From: Clostridia bacterium
GTDB lineage: Bacteria; Bacillota_A; Clostridia; Christensenellales; Aristaeellaceae
Direction: 5' to 3'
DNA: 59,680 bases
Assembly: GCA_017938645.1 (NCBI GenBank)
Contig: JAGBBE010000181.1
Coordinates: 1 to 59,680 of the forward strand
Shown here: piece after piece, positions 43,054 to 52,459 of the stretch
Position numbering within the stretch: position 1 is the first letter of the stretch
How the letters are laid out: each line of letters opens with the position of its first letter
The notes under the pieces: generated by a model
Database searches by the model: none
Told to the model about the DNA's origin: nothing
What the model saw: only the letters and a program-made list of their open reading frames with translations
Made by a program: the position numbers and the translations under genes

Positions 43054-43127
43054 TTGCAATCTATATATTGCAATTTTAATTCATTCATCCGATAGAATCA
43101 AGGTATATTGCAATGCTTTCATTGCAA
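43054..43127. promoter_or_regulatory. Divergent promoter region with four TTGCAA(T) repeats
   Basis: Copies of TTGCAAT or ATTGCAAT lie at 43054-43060, 43067-43074, 43107-43114 and 43121-43127. ATTGCAAT is self-complementary, and the copies form two pairs spaced 13-14 bases. They fill the 130 bases between the divergent SLOG and Xre genes, so they are probable operators for the Xre protein. Confidence 0.55.
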
Positions 43128-43150
43128 AACTTTGATGAGGGGTGAGACGC

Positions 43151-43396
43151 ATGCAGAAAATCCGGCGCGATGAAAAACTCGGCCAGAATATTCGTGCGTT
43201 GCGCATTGCTGCTCACATGACCCAAGAAGAGGTTACAGCGCAACTCCAACTGGCAGGATGCGATATTTCCAGAAGCATCTACTCGCAGATTGAAAGTGGA
43301 GATTATAATATTCGCGTCAGTGAAATAGTCGCTCTCAAAAGACTTTTCAATGTTGACTATAATGCTTTCTTCGCAGGTTTCGAAGATGAGTCATGA
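43151..43396 (+). CDS. Xre-family HTH regulator
   Basis: The start is ATG 43151 after GAGGGGTGAG; a GTG lies at 43142. The 81-residue product is a Cro/CI-type helix-turn-helix: LGQNIRALRIAAHMTQEEV, then SRSIYSQIESGDYNIRVSEI. It is the only plus-strand gene inside the prophage structural block, has no TAG, and ends one base before the convergent neighbour's stop. It likely represses itself and the divergent SLOG gene. Confidence 0.85.
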   Translation: MQKIRRDEKLGQNIRALRIAAHMTQEEVTAQLQLAGCDISRSIYSQIESGDYNIRVSEIVALKRLFNVDYNAFFAGFEDES

Positions 43397-43870
43397 TCAC
43401 CACGTCGTCACATAGGAAAACACAATGTGATATCTTCGGTAGCCAATGGTTTTTGCTCCAAGATGATATTCATCCTCATACTGAAATCGCAAACCGAATA
43501 CATGTTCCTTCCCGGTCAGCAGCTCTTTGAGCCGCTGACCGATTTTTTTGTCCCTACGGATGAGTCGATCGCTGCTAACGTTATACAGCATATCATTCTT
43601 GACGTAGATGTCGAAGACAAGATATTTACGCAGGACATGTGGTGAACCGAGCTGGGTTCCTTCAGTATCATAGTAAATCACGCGAACATCCTCGTCGATC
43701 ACCAGCTCATCAGGCATGGCATCTTCTATGAAAAATCGCCCGATGAATTCCCGGATGTTGCTTCGTTTATCCTGCGGAATGCACATCAGTTCTTTCTACT
43801 CATCGTCCGGAAACAGCACGTCTCGGATGACGCTGTTCCAGTTGTCATGCCAAGTCCTCAGCTTTTTCAT
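43397..43870 (-). CDS. Phage head-tail region protein (one in-frame TAG)
   Basis: The start is ATG 43870, overlapping the previous stop (ATGA). TAG at codon 25 follows LFPDDE and precedes KELMCIPQDKR; the frame gives 157 residues to TGA. The centre reads VRVIYYDTEGTQ and KYLVFDIYVKNDMLYN. It sits between the HK97 gp10-like gene and the tail tube, so it probably closes or completes the connector. Confidence 0.65.
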
Positions 43871-44424
43871 CCCTTGCTCACCGTCACATTTCCATAGTAG
43901 CTGCTGTCGGGAGTCGTCGCAAAGACAGCCTCGGTGATCGTTCCGAATTCCGTCTGCATCATACGGATGGCATTCTCTACGAACTGGTTGCCGGTCTGGT
44001 TGAATTCCGCAGGTAGATTGTAAACGCTCTTGGCGTTCGAGGGATGCTTACCATCCAGATCGCTGTTCCATACGCTGCGGCCACTGGGACCGGCATGAAT
44101 CGCCTTGCCTCCAGCCGCACTGCCCGAACCTGCCTCTACGATCATCGCACGAACTTCATCGGCCTTACCGGACGGCGAATATCCAAAGTCCATGGATACC
44201 GAATCATCCGTGACCGCAACCGCAGTCTGATCCAGATTCCGGGCAATCTCCTGCCGCCATTCCGGCTTTCCGGGTGCGCCGCCATGAGTGGTGTTCATAA
44301 CCTCACGTCGCATGTGCGCAAGCAGCCGCTGGCCTTCAAGCTCCAGCGCATCCTTCGCCTCATCACGTAGAACCGCCATGAGCGCAGCTTCATTCAGCGA
44401 AATCTGATTGCATCGTCCGTTCAT
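43867..44424 (-). CDS. HK97 gp10-like neck/tail-completion protein
   Basis: The start is ATG 44424, overlapping the previous stop (ATGA). The 185-residue product has an N-terminal helix (EAKDALELEGQRLLAHMRRE), then GGAPGKPEWRQEI and a beta segment with SMDFGYSP. The C-terminus includes PDSSYYGNVTVSKG. This matches gp10-type proteins that join the head to the tail. It has no TAG even though both neighbours do. Confidence 0.7.
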   Translation of the reverse strand: MNGRCNQISLNEAALMAVLRDEAKDALELEGQRLLAHMRREVMNTTHGGAPGKPEWRQEIARNLDQTAVAVTDDSVSMDFGYSPSGKADEVRAMIVEAGSGSAAGGKAIHAGPSGRSVWNSDLDGKHPSNAKSVYNLPAEFNQTGNQFVENAIRMMQTEFGTITEAVFATTPDSSYYGNVTVSKG

Positions 44425-45101
44425 TGCTGCTCCTCTCCGGCGATTCTTCGTGCCATAAGATTGATAATGCCGTACTGCCTGTCTATGTCCACCTCGGAAT
44501 CTACGCGGTTGATCACCCGGTACCGGCTGAGCATCTACTGGAATTCATCGCCGAGACGAATCTGATCGGTTACGTTGTTGAACTGTACCTGCACCGTCAG
44601 CAGATGATCGGGCGAAATACCGGGGGTGTTGTAGCTGGCAGCGTAGTCGGGACGACCGGTGTACTCCGCATACACCCCAGGGATTTCGGGCGCGATGATT
44701 TCCTCATGCGCTTCTTCGATCAGATATCCCCTCTCATCAACCTTCTCGTCCACATGCCGTTCAAACTGAAAACGGGCATTACATGCGATGGCCTGCGTGG
44801 ACTGGTTGTTGGGATTGTTCTGAACCTGCCAGTTGAGCATCAGGATCATGCCGTCCTCGCGAATAGCGATGTCACCCTTGCGAATAATGAAATCATAACT
44901 GGTCTTGAAGTTGCTGTTCGCGTCTGAATTTCCAATCTTCGATTTCCATGAAATCGGAAAGAACAGCGCCCTGATTGGTGCAACCTTTGTCTGCTGATAC
45001 CAGTTACGGACGATCTGAAAATTGTAGTTAGCATTATTGACGTCAGTCCGCAGCCAGTCCCTGAAGTCCTGCTGAAGCGTAGGCGGGATATAATACTTCA
45101 C
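44421..45101 (-). CDS. Phage head-tail connector protein (one in-frame TAG)
   Basis: The start is GTG 45101 after GGAGGTGGGGGA. The product is 226 residues to TGA with TAG at codon 189, in DEFQ-x-MLSRYRVINRV. The N-terminal part (YYIPPTLQQDFRDWLRTDV) and a beta core with MILMLNWQVQNNPNNQ are typical of small connector or minor capsid proteins, but I do not recognise a specific family. It overlaps the gp10-like gene by four bases. Confidence 0.62.
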
Positions 45102-45114
45102 TCCCCCACCTCCG

Positions 45115-45504
45115 TTACAGCAGCACAAAGCGCGTCATTTTGTAATACAGAATCCGCTGTCTGTTCAGAAGCTCATTAACCGTCTGACCGATATTGGCAT
45201 ACGGCTTGTCTGCGTTGGTGATCGTCATAGCGTCGGTGGAATAGCCGACGATGCGGTTGACGTCCGACTGCACCCTGCGATAAAACCCGATCTCCGCCGT
45301 AGTTAGCACATATTCGTATTCATCGGCGCTCAAGTGATAAATTTCAGTGTTGTCATACTGGGAATATCGTCCCGTCATTACATACAGATGACGGATTGCC
45401 TGACGAACAATCTCCCGGTAATCCTCATCTGTCATCTCCACCGGTGTGTCCTGCCATTCCGTCCTCTGCCTGAGTTCCTGTGTCAACCTCTCAAGTTCCG
45501 TCAT
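45115..45504 (-). CDS. Phage head-tail connector-like protein
   Basis: The start is ATG 45504 after GGAGGTGATCTGCC. This 129-residue protein is helical (DEDYREIVRQAIRHLYVMTG) with no TAG. Size and position after the capsid genes fit a gp6-like adaptor. No specific family recognised. Confidence 0.6.
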   Translation of the reverse strand: MTELERLTQELRQRTEWQDTPVEMTDEDYREIVRQAIRHLYVMTGRYSQYDNTEIYHLSADEYEYVLTTAEIGFYRRVQSDVNRIVGYSTDAMTITNADKPYANIGQTVNELLNRQRILYYKMTRFVLL

Positions 45505-45519
45505 GGCAGATCACCTCCG

Positions 45520-45942
45520 TCATTCCTTCGCAAGAAACTCCCGTTCAGGCATGCGCTCCTTCAAAAGCTGCAGCTTGCTGGCAGGAAGATCCATTTCGGC
45601 GGCAACATCGCAGATGGCGTCCAGAAGGTACTCCTCCTCGATGCCCTCCAGCCATGCTTTCACCTGAGAAATACGCTGTCCAAGACACCTGCGGATCTCG
45701 TCTGCATCAAGGACGGGCTTCTCCAAGCTGTCAATAAAACCCAGATCAACCGCCACGGTGCGGTCCTCAATCTGCAGCAGATTTTCATCCTCGAAAAGAG
45801 CAGGCGCAATGCTGGCCAGATATTCAATATCATCCTTCGAAAGCAGCGCAAAGGAGCCCGGTAGAATCGCTCGTTCGGCTCCATTCTGAAGAATCACACC
45901 AATGGCGAACTTGCGCGGGTTATATACTCGAATCTTTTCCAT
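45520..45942 (-). CDS. Small structural-region protein, 140 aa
   Basis: The start is ATG 45942 after GGAGGTGAA. The N-terminus reads IRVYNPRKFAIGVILQNG, followed by an all-helical tail (EEYLLDAICDVAAEMDLPAS). No TAG. It lies directly after the major capsid gene and may be a head fibre or head-closure component; family not recognised. Confidence 0.6.
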   Translation of the reverse strand: MEKIRVYNPRKFAIGVILQNGAERAILPGSFALLSKDDIEYLASIAPALFEDENLLQIEDRTVAVDLGFIDSLEKPVLDADEIRRCLGQRISQVKAWLEGIEEEYLLDAICDVAAEMDLPASKLQLLKERMPEREFLAKE

Positions 45943-45994
45943 TCATTTCACCTCCAGCGGCGGAAGGAGTGTCCCTCCGCCGCACTATCGTTCA

Positions 45995-46996
45995 TCATGC
46001 AGTGGTATCGGTGTACACGCTCATGGTCGGGGTCTTGCCGATCACGATGCCTGCGCCGAACCACTGATCCAGACGAACCTCATAGGCAAGGTCGTCAATG
46101 TTGGTGGATTCGGTGGACTGCACATCACCCTCATACAGCACCTTCAGCGGGCGCATGTCGGCGGTTGCGCCGGAGGGCAGAATGTACAGGCGCTTGGTGT
46201 CGATCACTGGAGTCACATTGTCGCCCAGATAGGGATTGACAAGGTTGACCACCTTTGCGCCGTAGTAGGTGCCGATCAAACCGGTACGCATTACTTCGTC
46301 GATCACGCTCTGAGAATACTGCTGCGTTGCGGCAGCTGCGGTAAAGCCGGTCTGCTCAGCGAGCTGGGAGATCATCGCAATATCGCCCAGCAGCGACACT
46401 GCACCGGTGCGCATCCAGTGCTGAATCATGGGATTCAGAACGGACTTGACAATGCCTGCGCCAGCACCGTAGAAAGGAGATGCCCAGTTTTCCACCGCGC
46501 TGTGAAGAACGGACTGGACGTATTCTACCTGCTTGAGGGCCATCTCGTTGGACGCATCGCGAATCAGGTCAGCCATCTGAACGCGTCCGGTGCGCAGCTC
46601 GTACAGGTTGATCACCGGACGTGCGGACACGGCGATGGTGTCCAGCGTGACCTGCTTATGCGCAATCTTGCTGCGCGCAGGGGTGCCGGCCTTGGCCTGG
46701 ATGAAGGCACGGATGCCCTCCATCTTCGTCTGGAATGCGGCCTTTTCGCCATAATTGACTCTCTTCACGTCAGCCACATGGTTGAGCCAGTCGGTCTGCG
46801 GACGGGTCATTTCGTTGACCGTGTAGCCGACCAGCTGCGCGATCATGTACTTGTTGTGGGGCGTGGGCTCGGAAGCCTATTCTGCAATCAGTTTTGCAGC
46901 GCGGTCAGCCTGATCGCCGTCAACGCGTTCGCCGCGCGCCTGAGCGGTGATCAGCTGGACCAGCTTGCTGTCCTTACGGATTTCAATCTGAGGCAT
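45995..46996 (-). CDS. Major capsid protein (one in-frame TAG)
   Basis: The start is ATG 46996 after AGGAGAGATGAACC. TAG at codon 40 follows RAAKLIAE and precedes ASEPTPHNKYMIAQLV; the 333-residue frame ends in TGA. The body has the long spine helix and strands expected for an HK97-fold shell protein, with KQVTLDTIAVSARPVINLYE and a terminal VRLDQWFGAGIVIG. The standard code would stop the capsid at residue 39. Confidence 0.82.
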
Positions 46997-47016
46997 GGTT
47001 CATCTCTCCTCTCTCA

Positions 47017-47445
47017 TCAGGCAGTCTTGGCAATCATGCCGTCCGCAGCAGGCTGCACAGTATCGCCGACTGCCAGTGCGGCATACAATTCAGAAGTCAC
47101 AGACATGATTACCTGTTCGCCGGGCAGCAGGCGCTTCATGCGCACATACTTGCCAGCGGGCAGAGTGTAATCCGCCTCGTTCCATTCGGCGTTTTCATCG
47201 ACTTCCCATTCGTTCTCCACATAATAGACCTCATCAGTACCAACGCCGGTGACGTTCTACACAACCGCAGGATTGCCCCAAAGCTCGGTCTTTTCCTGAA
47301 CACGCAGAATGGTGTCTTTGGCAGCGGTGGTCTTCACCACGCCGTCCGCGCCGATCTCCGCAAAAATGCCGTTGATCAGCGGTTCACCGGCAATGTTGGC
47401 GCCATCGTATACATGGCCCATCAGCTTGGTCACATAACCAGCCAT
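47017..47445 (-). CDS. Head decoration-like protein (one in-frame TAG)
   Basis: The start is ATG 47445 after AAGGAGGATGAGAAT. TAG at codon 63 follows WGNPAVV, and the 142-residue frame ends in TGA. It is a beta-rich, acidic protein (WEVDENAEWNEADYTLPAGK). Position between the protease/scaffold and capsid genes suits a decoration or stabilising protein (inference). Confidence 0.65.
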
Positions 47446-47463
47446 ATTCTCATCCTCCTTCTA

Positions 47464-48570
47464 TCAGACCTTGCCCAGCAGATCGTCGTACTCGCCCTTG
47501 GCAGTGATGCCACCGCCCATGGCATAGGATGCGACGACAGGCTTGGTCACGGTCTTTTCCTTCTTCATAGACTCAGCAACCAGCGCAGCATAGTCAGCGT
47601 TCTGGATTGCTTCGGCAACAGCAGTCTCCTTGACGTCCAGACCCTGAGTCTCCGCAAATCGGGTCAGTTCCTGCTGCTTGGCAGCCAGTTCTGCCGCAGC
47701 CTTGTCCGCACGCAGCTGCTCTACTTCAGCCTTAATGGGATCCAGTTCGGAGACCTGCGCCTCCAGTTCCGCAATGCGGTTGTTCTTTTCCGCCAGCTAA
47801 GTTTCGGCTTCAGTCAGCTTGCTGTTGGCCTCAGTCAACTCGGCTTCGACCTTTTCGCGCTGCTGCTTCTCTGCTTCCAGCTCCTCATCCTTCTTGCGGA
47901 GCTCTTCGTCATTTTCGGCCTTCTGCTCAGCCTACTTCAGCTGCGCTTCCAGTTCTGAAATCTTCTTTTCCTTTTCATCCATCTGGGAATCATCCTCTCT
48001 ATCTTTATTTTTCTCAGCAACCAGCGTAAGCGCGGTTGCTTCGGGATAGGCAGGCGTGGTCACTACCGCCATGCCAATCAATTCGTTGCCTTCCTCCGCA
48101 TCGATCAGCATCACGCCGTCCTGCTGCAGCACATGGCTGACTTCAATCTCAAAGGAGAAATTCAGCATGCCCGCCTGATACAGCTTCAGCAGCGTTTCAC
48201 ACAGCATCGGATGGCGCTTGGGAATGCGAGCCTCGCCGATCAGGCTGACGACGCCCTGCTCATCAACTGCACGATAGAAAGCAAAAAACGAGCCGATCTG
48301 CTCGCTCTCAAAGATGCCGGATCGCTGATCCAGCATATGAGTCTAGCCCTGCATGTCGCCGCGCCGGAGTCTGTCGGCGTCAGCGCACTAGGGCAGACAG
48401 GTATACTTGGCTGCATTGGCGATGATATGATCGATGAATGCCTCGCTCACCGCAAAGCCATTGCGGTTGAGACGAGTCGTGAACATACGCATAAGCACCG
48501 TCATATAGATGTCGTTCTGCTGCGCTTCCGCCAGTTCTACATGCAGCGCATTAAAGGTTACTCTCTGCAT
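47464..48570 (-). CDS. Prohead protease-like domain fused to a scaffold coiled coil (four in-frame TAGs)
   Basis: The start is ATG 48570 after ACGGAGGAAGAAA. TAGs are codons 61, 76, 213 and 258; the frame gives 368 residues to TGA. Residues about 40-190 form a beta domain (SFFAFYRAVDEQGVVSLIGE, LNFSFEIEVSHV). From about 200 a long coiled coil (KKISELEAQLK; NNRIAELEAQVSELD) looks like a scaffold. Position between portal and capsid fits a maturation protein. In the coiled coil, TAG falls at polar heptad positions, whereas the first two fall in a conserved-looking P-x-CADADRL and MQG-x-THML. Confidence 0.7.
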
Positions 48571-48582
48571 TTTCTTCCTCCG

Positions 48583-50121
48583 TTACAGACTTCCCTCGGG
48601 ATTGGACGGCTTCGGCTGCTTGCCGGTCGCTGCTTTCAAGGGATCGGAGCTGCGCTCGCTGTCATCCATCTCCGGCCTGCCGACTTTTCCTGTTTCTTCA
48701 TCTGCATTGTCCTTCTTCACAGAAGCCCTCATATCGACAGGATCCTGTTTCTTTCGTTCCTCTTCCTGCGCCATATCATAGCCATGGGTCTGCAGCATCG
48801 TCTTCGTTGATACTACGCCGGATTCCCACAGTTTGAAGCAGGTCTCCTGAAATTTTTCATTGCCGGCCAGATCAACGGGCGGGAACGTAAAACGGGGAAC
48901 GTTGTCAGGGCGGCTGTGCGTTACGCCGCCTCGCCCATGTCCGTTGAGCCTGAGATTGATCTTGTTCATCAGCTCACAGAAATTATCCCGCGCCTGCTTG
49001 ATGCGGATTGCCGCAGTCTGCATGGAAACCTGAGCAGAAGCAAAGTTCGAACCATCCTCTGCACGACCGGATACAATGATCCCGGAGATGCCGCCTGCGG
49101 ACAAGATTTCTGCATTGACATCTCGGTATTTGTCGTCGCTGAACATCTCGTTCAGATCCGGCTGAACCACCTCGGCTTTGCAGAGATGATTGGTCGTCGC
49201 CAGCGCACTTCCTGTCATTGCACGCTTGAACAGCGCATTCACCGCATTGAGCTGAGTAATGTCCGGCATGATGTCGGATTTGCTGTCGCCATAGGTGACG
49301 TGGACAAAACTGTGCGCACCCAGATTCAGCAGTGCGGATTCGTACTGGGCAATCAATGCTTTTCTGCGAAAAGCCGCCAGACAGGTCGCTGTCATCGGAA
49401 TTGCATATCTCGTCCAGTCTTCCTTGATATCCTGCAGAACAAAGGTATTCTCCGGATTCTATTGAACCCAGTCGCTGCCCTTATTAAGTGCATCGGCAAC
49501 CTCGGGCGGAAAGCCTTCCAGACGAACCTGCAGGTCTTCATCCTCAAGAAAATCCTTCTGCGCTTTGACGCCCTGCTGCTTCAGATCGTCTCTGACAGAC
49601 TTGCAGTTGAATTCCAGCACCGGCTCGTTTCCGATCATAACGTTAGCGATTCGGATCAGATGTACCGGCAGCGTGATGATGCTGCCATCCTCCTGCAGAT
49701 AGACGTAGACATTGGCGTATTTGTAATATTGCAGAAAGATGCTCCGCATCCTGTCCGCCAGTCCGATGCGATCATAATATTCTTCATATTTCTGCTTGGT
49801 CGCTTCATTCGCTCCAATCAGCCGCCAATCCGAAACGCTGAACGGAACGTATACGCCCTTGATGATGCCGCGGTAAATCGGATCTGCGTCCACGTAGTAA
49901 TCGCTCAGTTCATAGAGACTGTTGATATTTTTCTGCTTGTCCCTCAGAATGCTGTCATAATCATAGCTGGCAAGATCGCCGCTGTAGGTGATTGACTTGT
50001 CGTTGTAGGTCATGGTGGAAGCATCCTCGTTCTTTGCACCCACCGCGATCTCAGCCTTCTTTGTCTGCGCGGGCTCATCCCGCGGCTGCGGGGTTTTCCT
50101 CTATCTGTCAAACCATCCCAT
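48583..50121 (-). CDS. Portal protein (two in-frame TAGs)
   Basis: The start is ATG 50121 after GGAGGAAATTGA. TAGs are codons 7 and 221; 512 residues to TAA. The stem/wing pattern of phage portals is visible: YYVDADPIYRGIIKGVYVPF, then KEDWTRYAIPMTATCLAAF after the second TAG, and SGGISGIIVSGR-like turns. The C-terminus is charged and disordered. The portal forms the dodecameric DNA gate at one capsid vertex. Under the standard code six residues would be made. Confidence 0.85.
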
Positions 50122-50171
50122 TCAATTTCCTCCATGAAAAAAGCGCCCCTGCGGCGGGACGCTCAAAGTTA

Positions 50172-50486
50172 TCAGTTCTTCCTCAAAAGAATTCGCAGGC
50201 AATCTCTGCGCTCATAAAGAACACGGTCAATGTACACGACGTCCTCGTACACACGATAGAACGCCAGAAAGTTGTTTGCAGTTACAAAGCGATAATCGCT
50301 ATGAACACGCGATATGACGTCCAACGGAGCGCCGCTGTAGGGAAACTCCCGCAACGTTTCCGTCTTATCCAATATCGTGTTAATGGTATTATCGGCCGCC
50401 TCCGGATTGCTCAGCTCCGAGTTGATATATTCCCATATTTCATCAAGGTCTTTCAGCGCTTCAGGAGAGTATTTCAGATCAGCCAT
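50172..50486 (-). CDS. ParE/RelE-family toxin in the prophage
   Basis: I choose ATG 50486, overlapping the antitoxin stop by eight bases. The 104-residue product begins ADLKYSPEALKDLDEIWEYI and ends with strands VVYIDRVLYERRDC, the ParE/RelE layout. The loop FPYSGAPLD matches the family's conserved turn. It has no TAG, and forms an addiction module with the next gene. Confidence 0.85.
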   Translation of the reverse strand: MADLKYSPEALKDLDEIWEYINSELSNPEAADNTINTILDKTETLREFPYSGAPLDVISRVHSDYRFVTANNFLAFYRVYEDVVYIDRVLYERRDCLRILLRKN

Positions 50487-50736
50487 TTCGCTTTGCACGG
50501 AAATGGCTGCGCACATCATCAGAGGACAGCCATCCGTTCTCCTCTCCGGACTTTCTGCCCTTATTCAACTCGCTCACCAGTGAAATCTCAGCTTGGAGTT
50601 TTTCATAATCCCGCATATCCAGAATCGCATATGTGCCGCGTCCGTTCTTCGTCAGAAATACCGGCGAATCCGCGCCAACTTCGCGCAGGACCTCAGTATA
50701 ATTCCGCAAATCTGTTACAGGCTTGATATTTGGCAT
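50479..50736 (-). CDS. Phd/YefM-family antitoxin in the prophage
   Basis: The start is ATG 50736 after AGGAGGTGGCTGT. The 85-residue protein has the Phd fold: IKPVTDLRNYTEVLREV, then VFLTKNGRGTYAILDMRDYE. The charged C-terminus should bind the toxin. It has no TAG. The pair sits between the terminase and portal genes in the same orientation, and would stabilise the prophage. Confidence 0.85.
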   Translation of the reverse strand: MPNIKPVTDLRNYTEVLREVGADSPVFLTKNGRGTYAILDMRDYEKLQAEISLVSELNKGRKSGEENGWLSSDDVRSHFRAKRNG

Positions 50737-50806
50737 ACAGCCACCTCCTCATGGCTATAGTATACCACGTTTCGCTGTAATATTCAACCGTGAATTATGC
50801 AGCAAT

Positions 50807-52459
50807 TCAAATGTGGCTGACAACACCTACGACCGCATCCGCAGGTCGAAGCATGCGGCGCTTACGTTCGTCTTCCAGTTCAGCGATGTATCGGACTGCC
50901 ATCGCAAGCGCAGAGTATCTGTCCTTATGCTGATTGGTGCGTGCAACATCGTAAAGAACAGTACCACCCGCGCCAGTCTTCATAACCACATTGCCCATTT
51001 CAATCTGAAGGGCGTCGCCTTCCAGATAGATGGCTTTCTCCTGTATCGTCAGCTTTCGCTTCTTCGGCGCTTCGTCATCCGTATCGTCCTCAACCTCCAC
51101 ATCGGCGAATCTGGAGCCGACCGGCAACTCGATGGAGTGCTGCTCCTACGCAACTCTCAGACAGGATACCAACTGCTGGTTGATCTGCGGATTTGCTTTC
51201 ACGCTCCGAAGCATCGGAACCGCATTGTGGATGATAGATCTGGTATCGTCCAGCGTCCACGGCGGATACTCCTTACCGTTGTCATCCGTCCAGGGCTGAG
51301 AGAGAAATTCCGGCAATGCATCGCCGAGACCTCTGTGGTCGAATACAATCTTGATAATCCGCGGAAAGCGTGCATATGTTCTGCGCACTTCCTCCGCCAG
51401 CGCATCCAGACGCTTGCCGTGATAGGAGCGCATATAGACCAGCTTCTTCAGATAATTTCCGTTTTCCATCTCCACCAGCTTTACAACGGTGATGACGGCA
51501 TTATCGGCAGTGCGCACGTTGGAAGTGGCAAGGTCAACGCCCATGACATAGTCAGAAGTGCAGCTCGTCGGCTGCGCAACCTCCACCTGCCGTAATGTTC
51601 GGCAGCTCTCGGTCAGATCATACGGAAACATAGAACCCGATTCCGCTCCGACGAAGCAGCTGCCATACTCCATGGCGAACTTCGCTTCGGGCATCTTCTT
51701 CTGTTCCTTCAGGAAGAACTCCAGATCCGTGATGCCCACACGCGCCGCACTCTGGTAATCCAGTGCGCAGGCGAAATTGGACGTGCTGCCCTTTGAAAAC
51801 TCTTTCTAAGCCGCCATGAACATGGCATAGAAGTAGTTACTCTTCAAGCAGGCAGAAGTGATCGAAATGGTCTTACTGGCGTAATCCTTGATGCCGCGCT
51901 GATGGCAAATATCGCGCTTGGTATTGCGCACAGGTCCGATGACCGCATCCAGATCGTCTGCTTTGACCTCGGGCGATTCGTCGATCACCATAATCTTGGC
52001 ACGGTTGCCTCGCATGGTTCCCACGCTGAAGCTTTCAATCTTGCTTCCGTTTTTCAGCGTACAGACGCCCTTATTTCTGGAGAGCTGTACCGGGCGATGA
52101 CTGTCCGTCTGAATCTCGCGCATAATCTCCGGATTCCGAACAAAGTAATCCTGAATCTTTTTGACGATCAGGGTTGCCTGCTCAGCTGTGCCCGAAACAA
52201 CGGCGATCAGGCTGCCGGGATACAGTACGCCAACTGCAATGCAGCACTACGCCGTCAGCCACGTCTTTCCGTAACCGCGGGATTTCACAACCATCAGCGT
52301 ATCCGCATTCCCAAATTGCCGGGCGACCACCTTCTGAGTATCCTTCAGCTTTACCTTAAAATACTCCTCGATGAACACATCCAGATGTGTCCGCCAGAAA
52401 TGAATTTGTGTAGCCCACAGCTTCACATTTCGGATTTCTCTGATTTGCGTCTATATCAT
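50807..52459 (-). CDS. Terminase large subunit (four in-frame TAGs)
   Basis: The start ATG at 52459 overlaps the upstream stop as ATGA, fixing the frame. TAGs are codons 3, 71, 218 and 438; the frame gives 550 residues ending in TGA. Walker A is KSRGYGKT (59-66), Walker B KIMVIDE (about 155-161), and the RNase H-like nuclease starts at MGVDLATS (D309). TAG at 71 is in the helix right after Walker A. This protein packages DNA into proheads. Standard decoding would yield a dipeptide, so TAG must be read as sense for the phage to assemble. Confidence 0.92.

Noticed and set aside
45902..47170. Plus-strand 422-codon frame opposite the major capsid gene
   Set aside because: It is antisense to a recognisable capsid gene and His/Gly/Val-rich, so it is a shadow.
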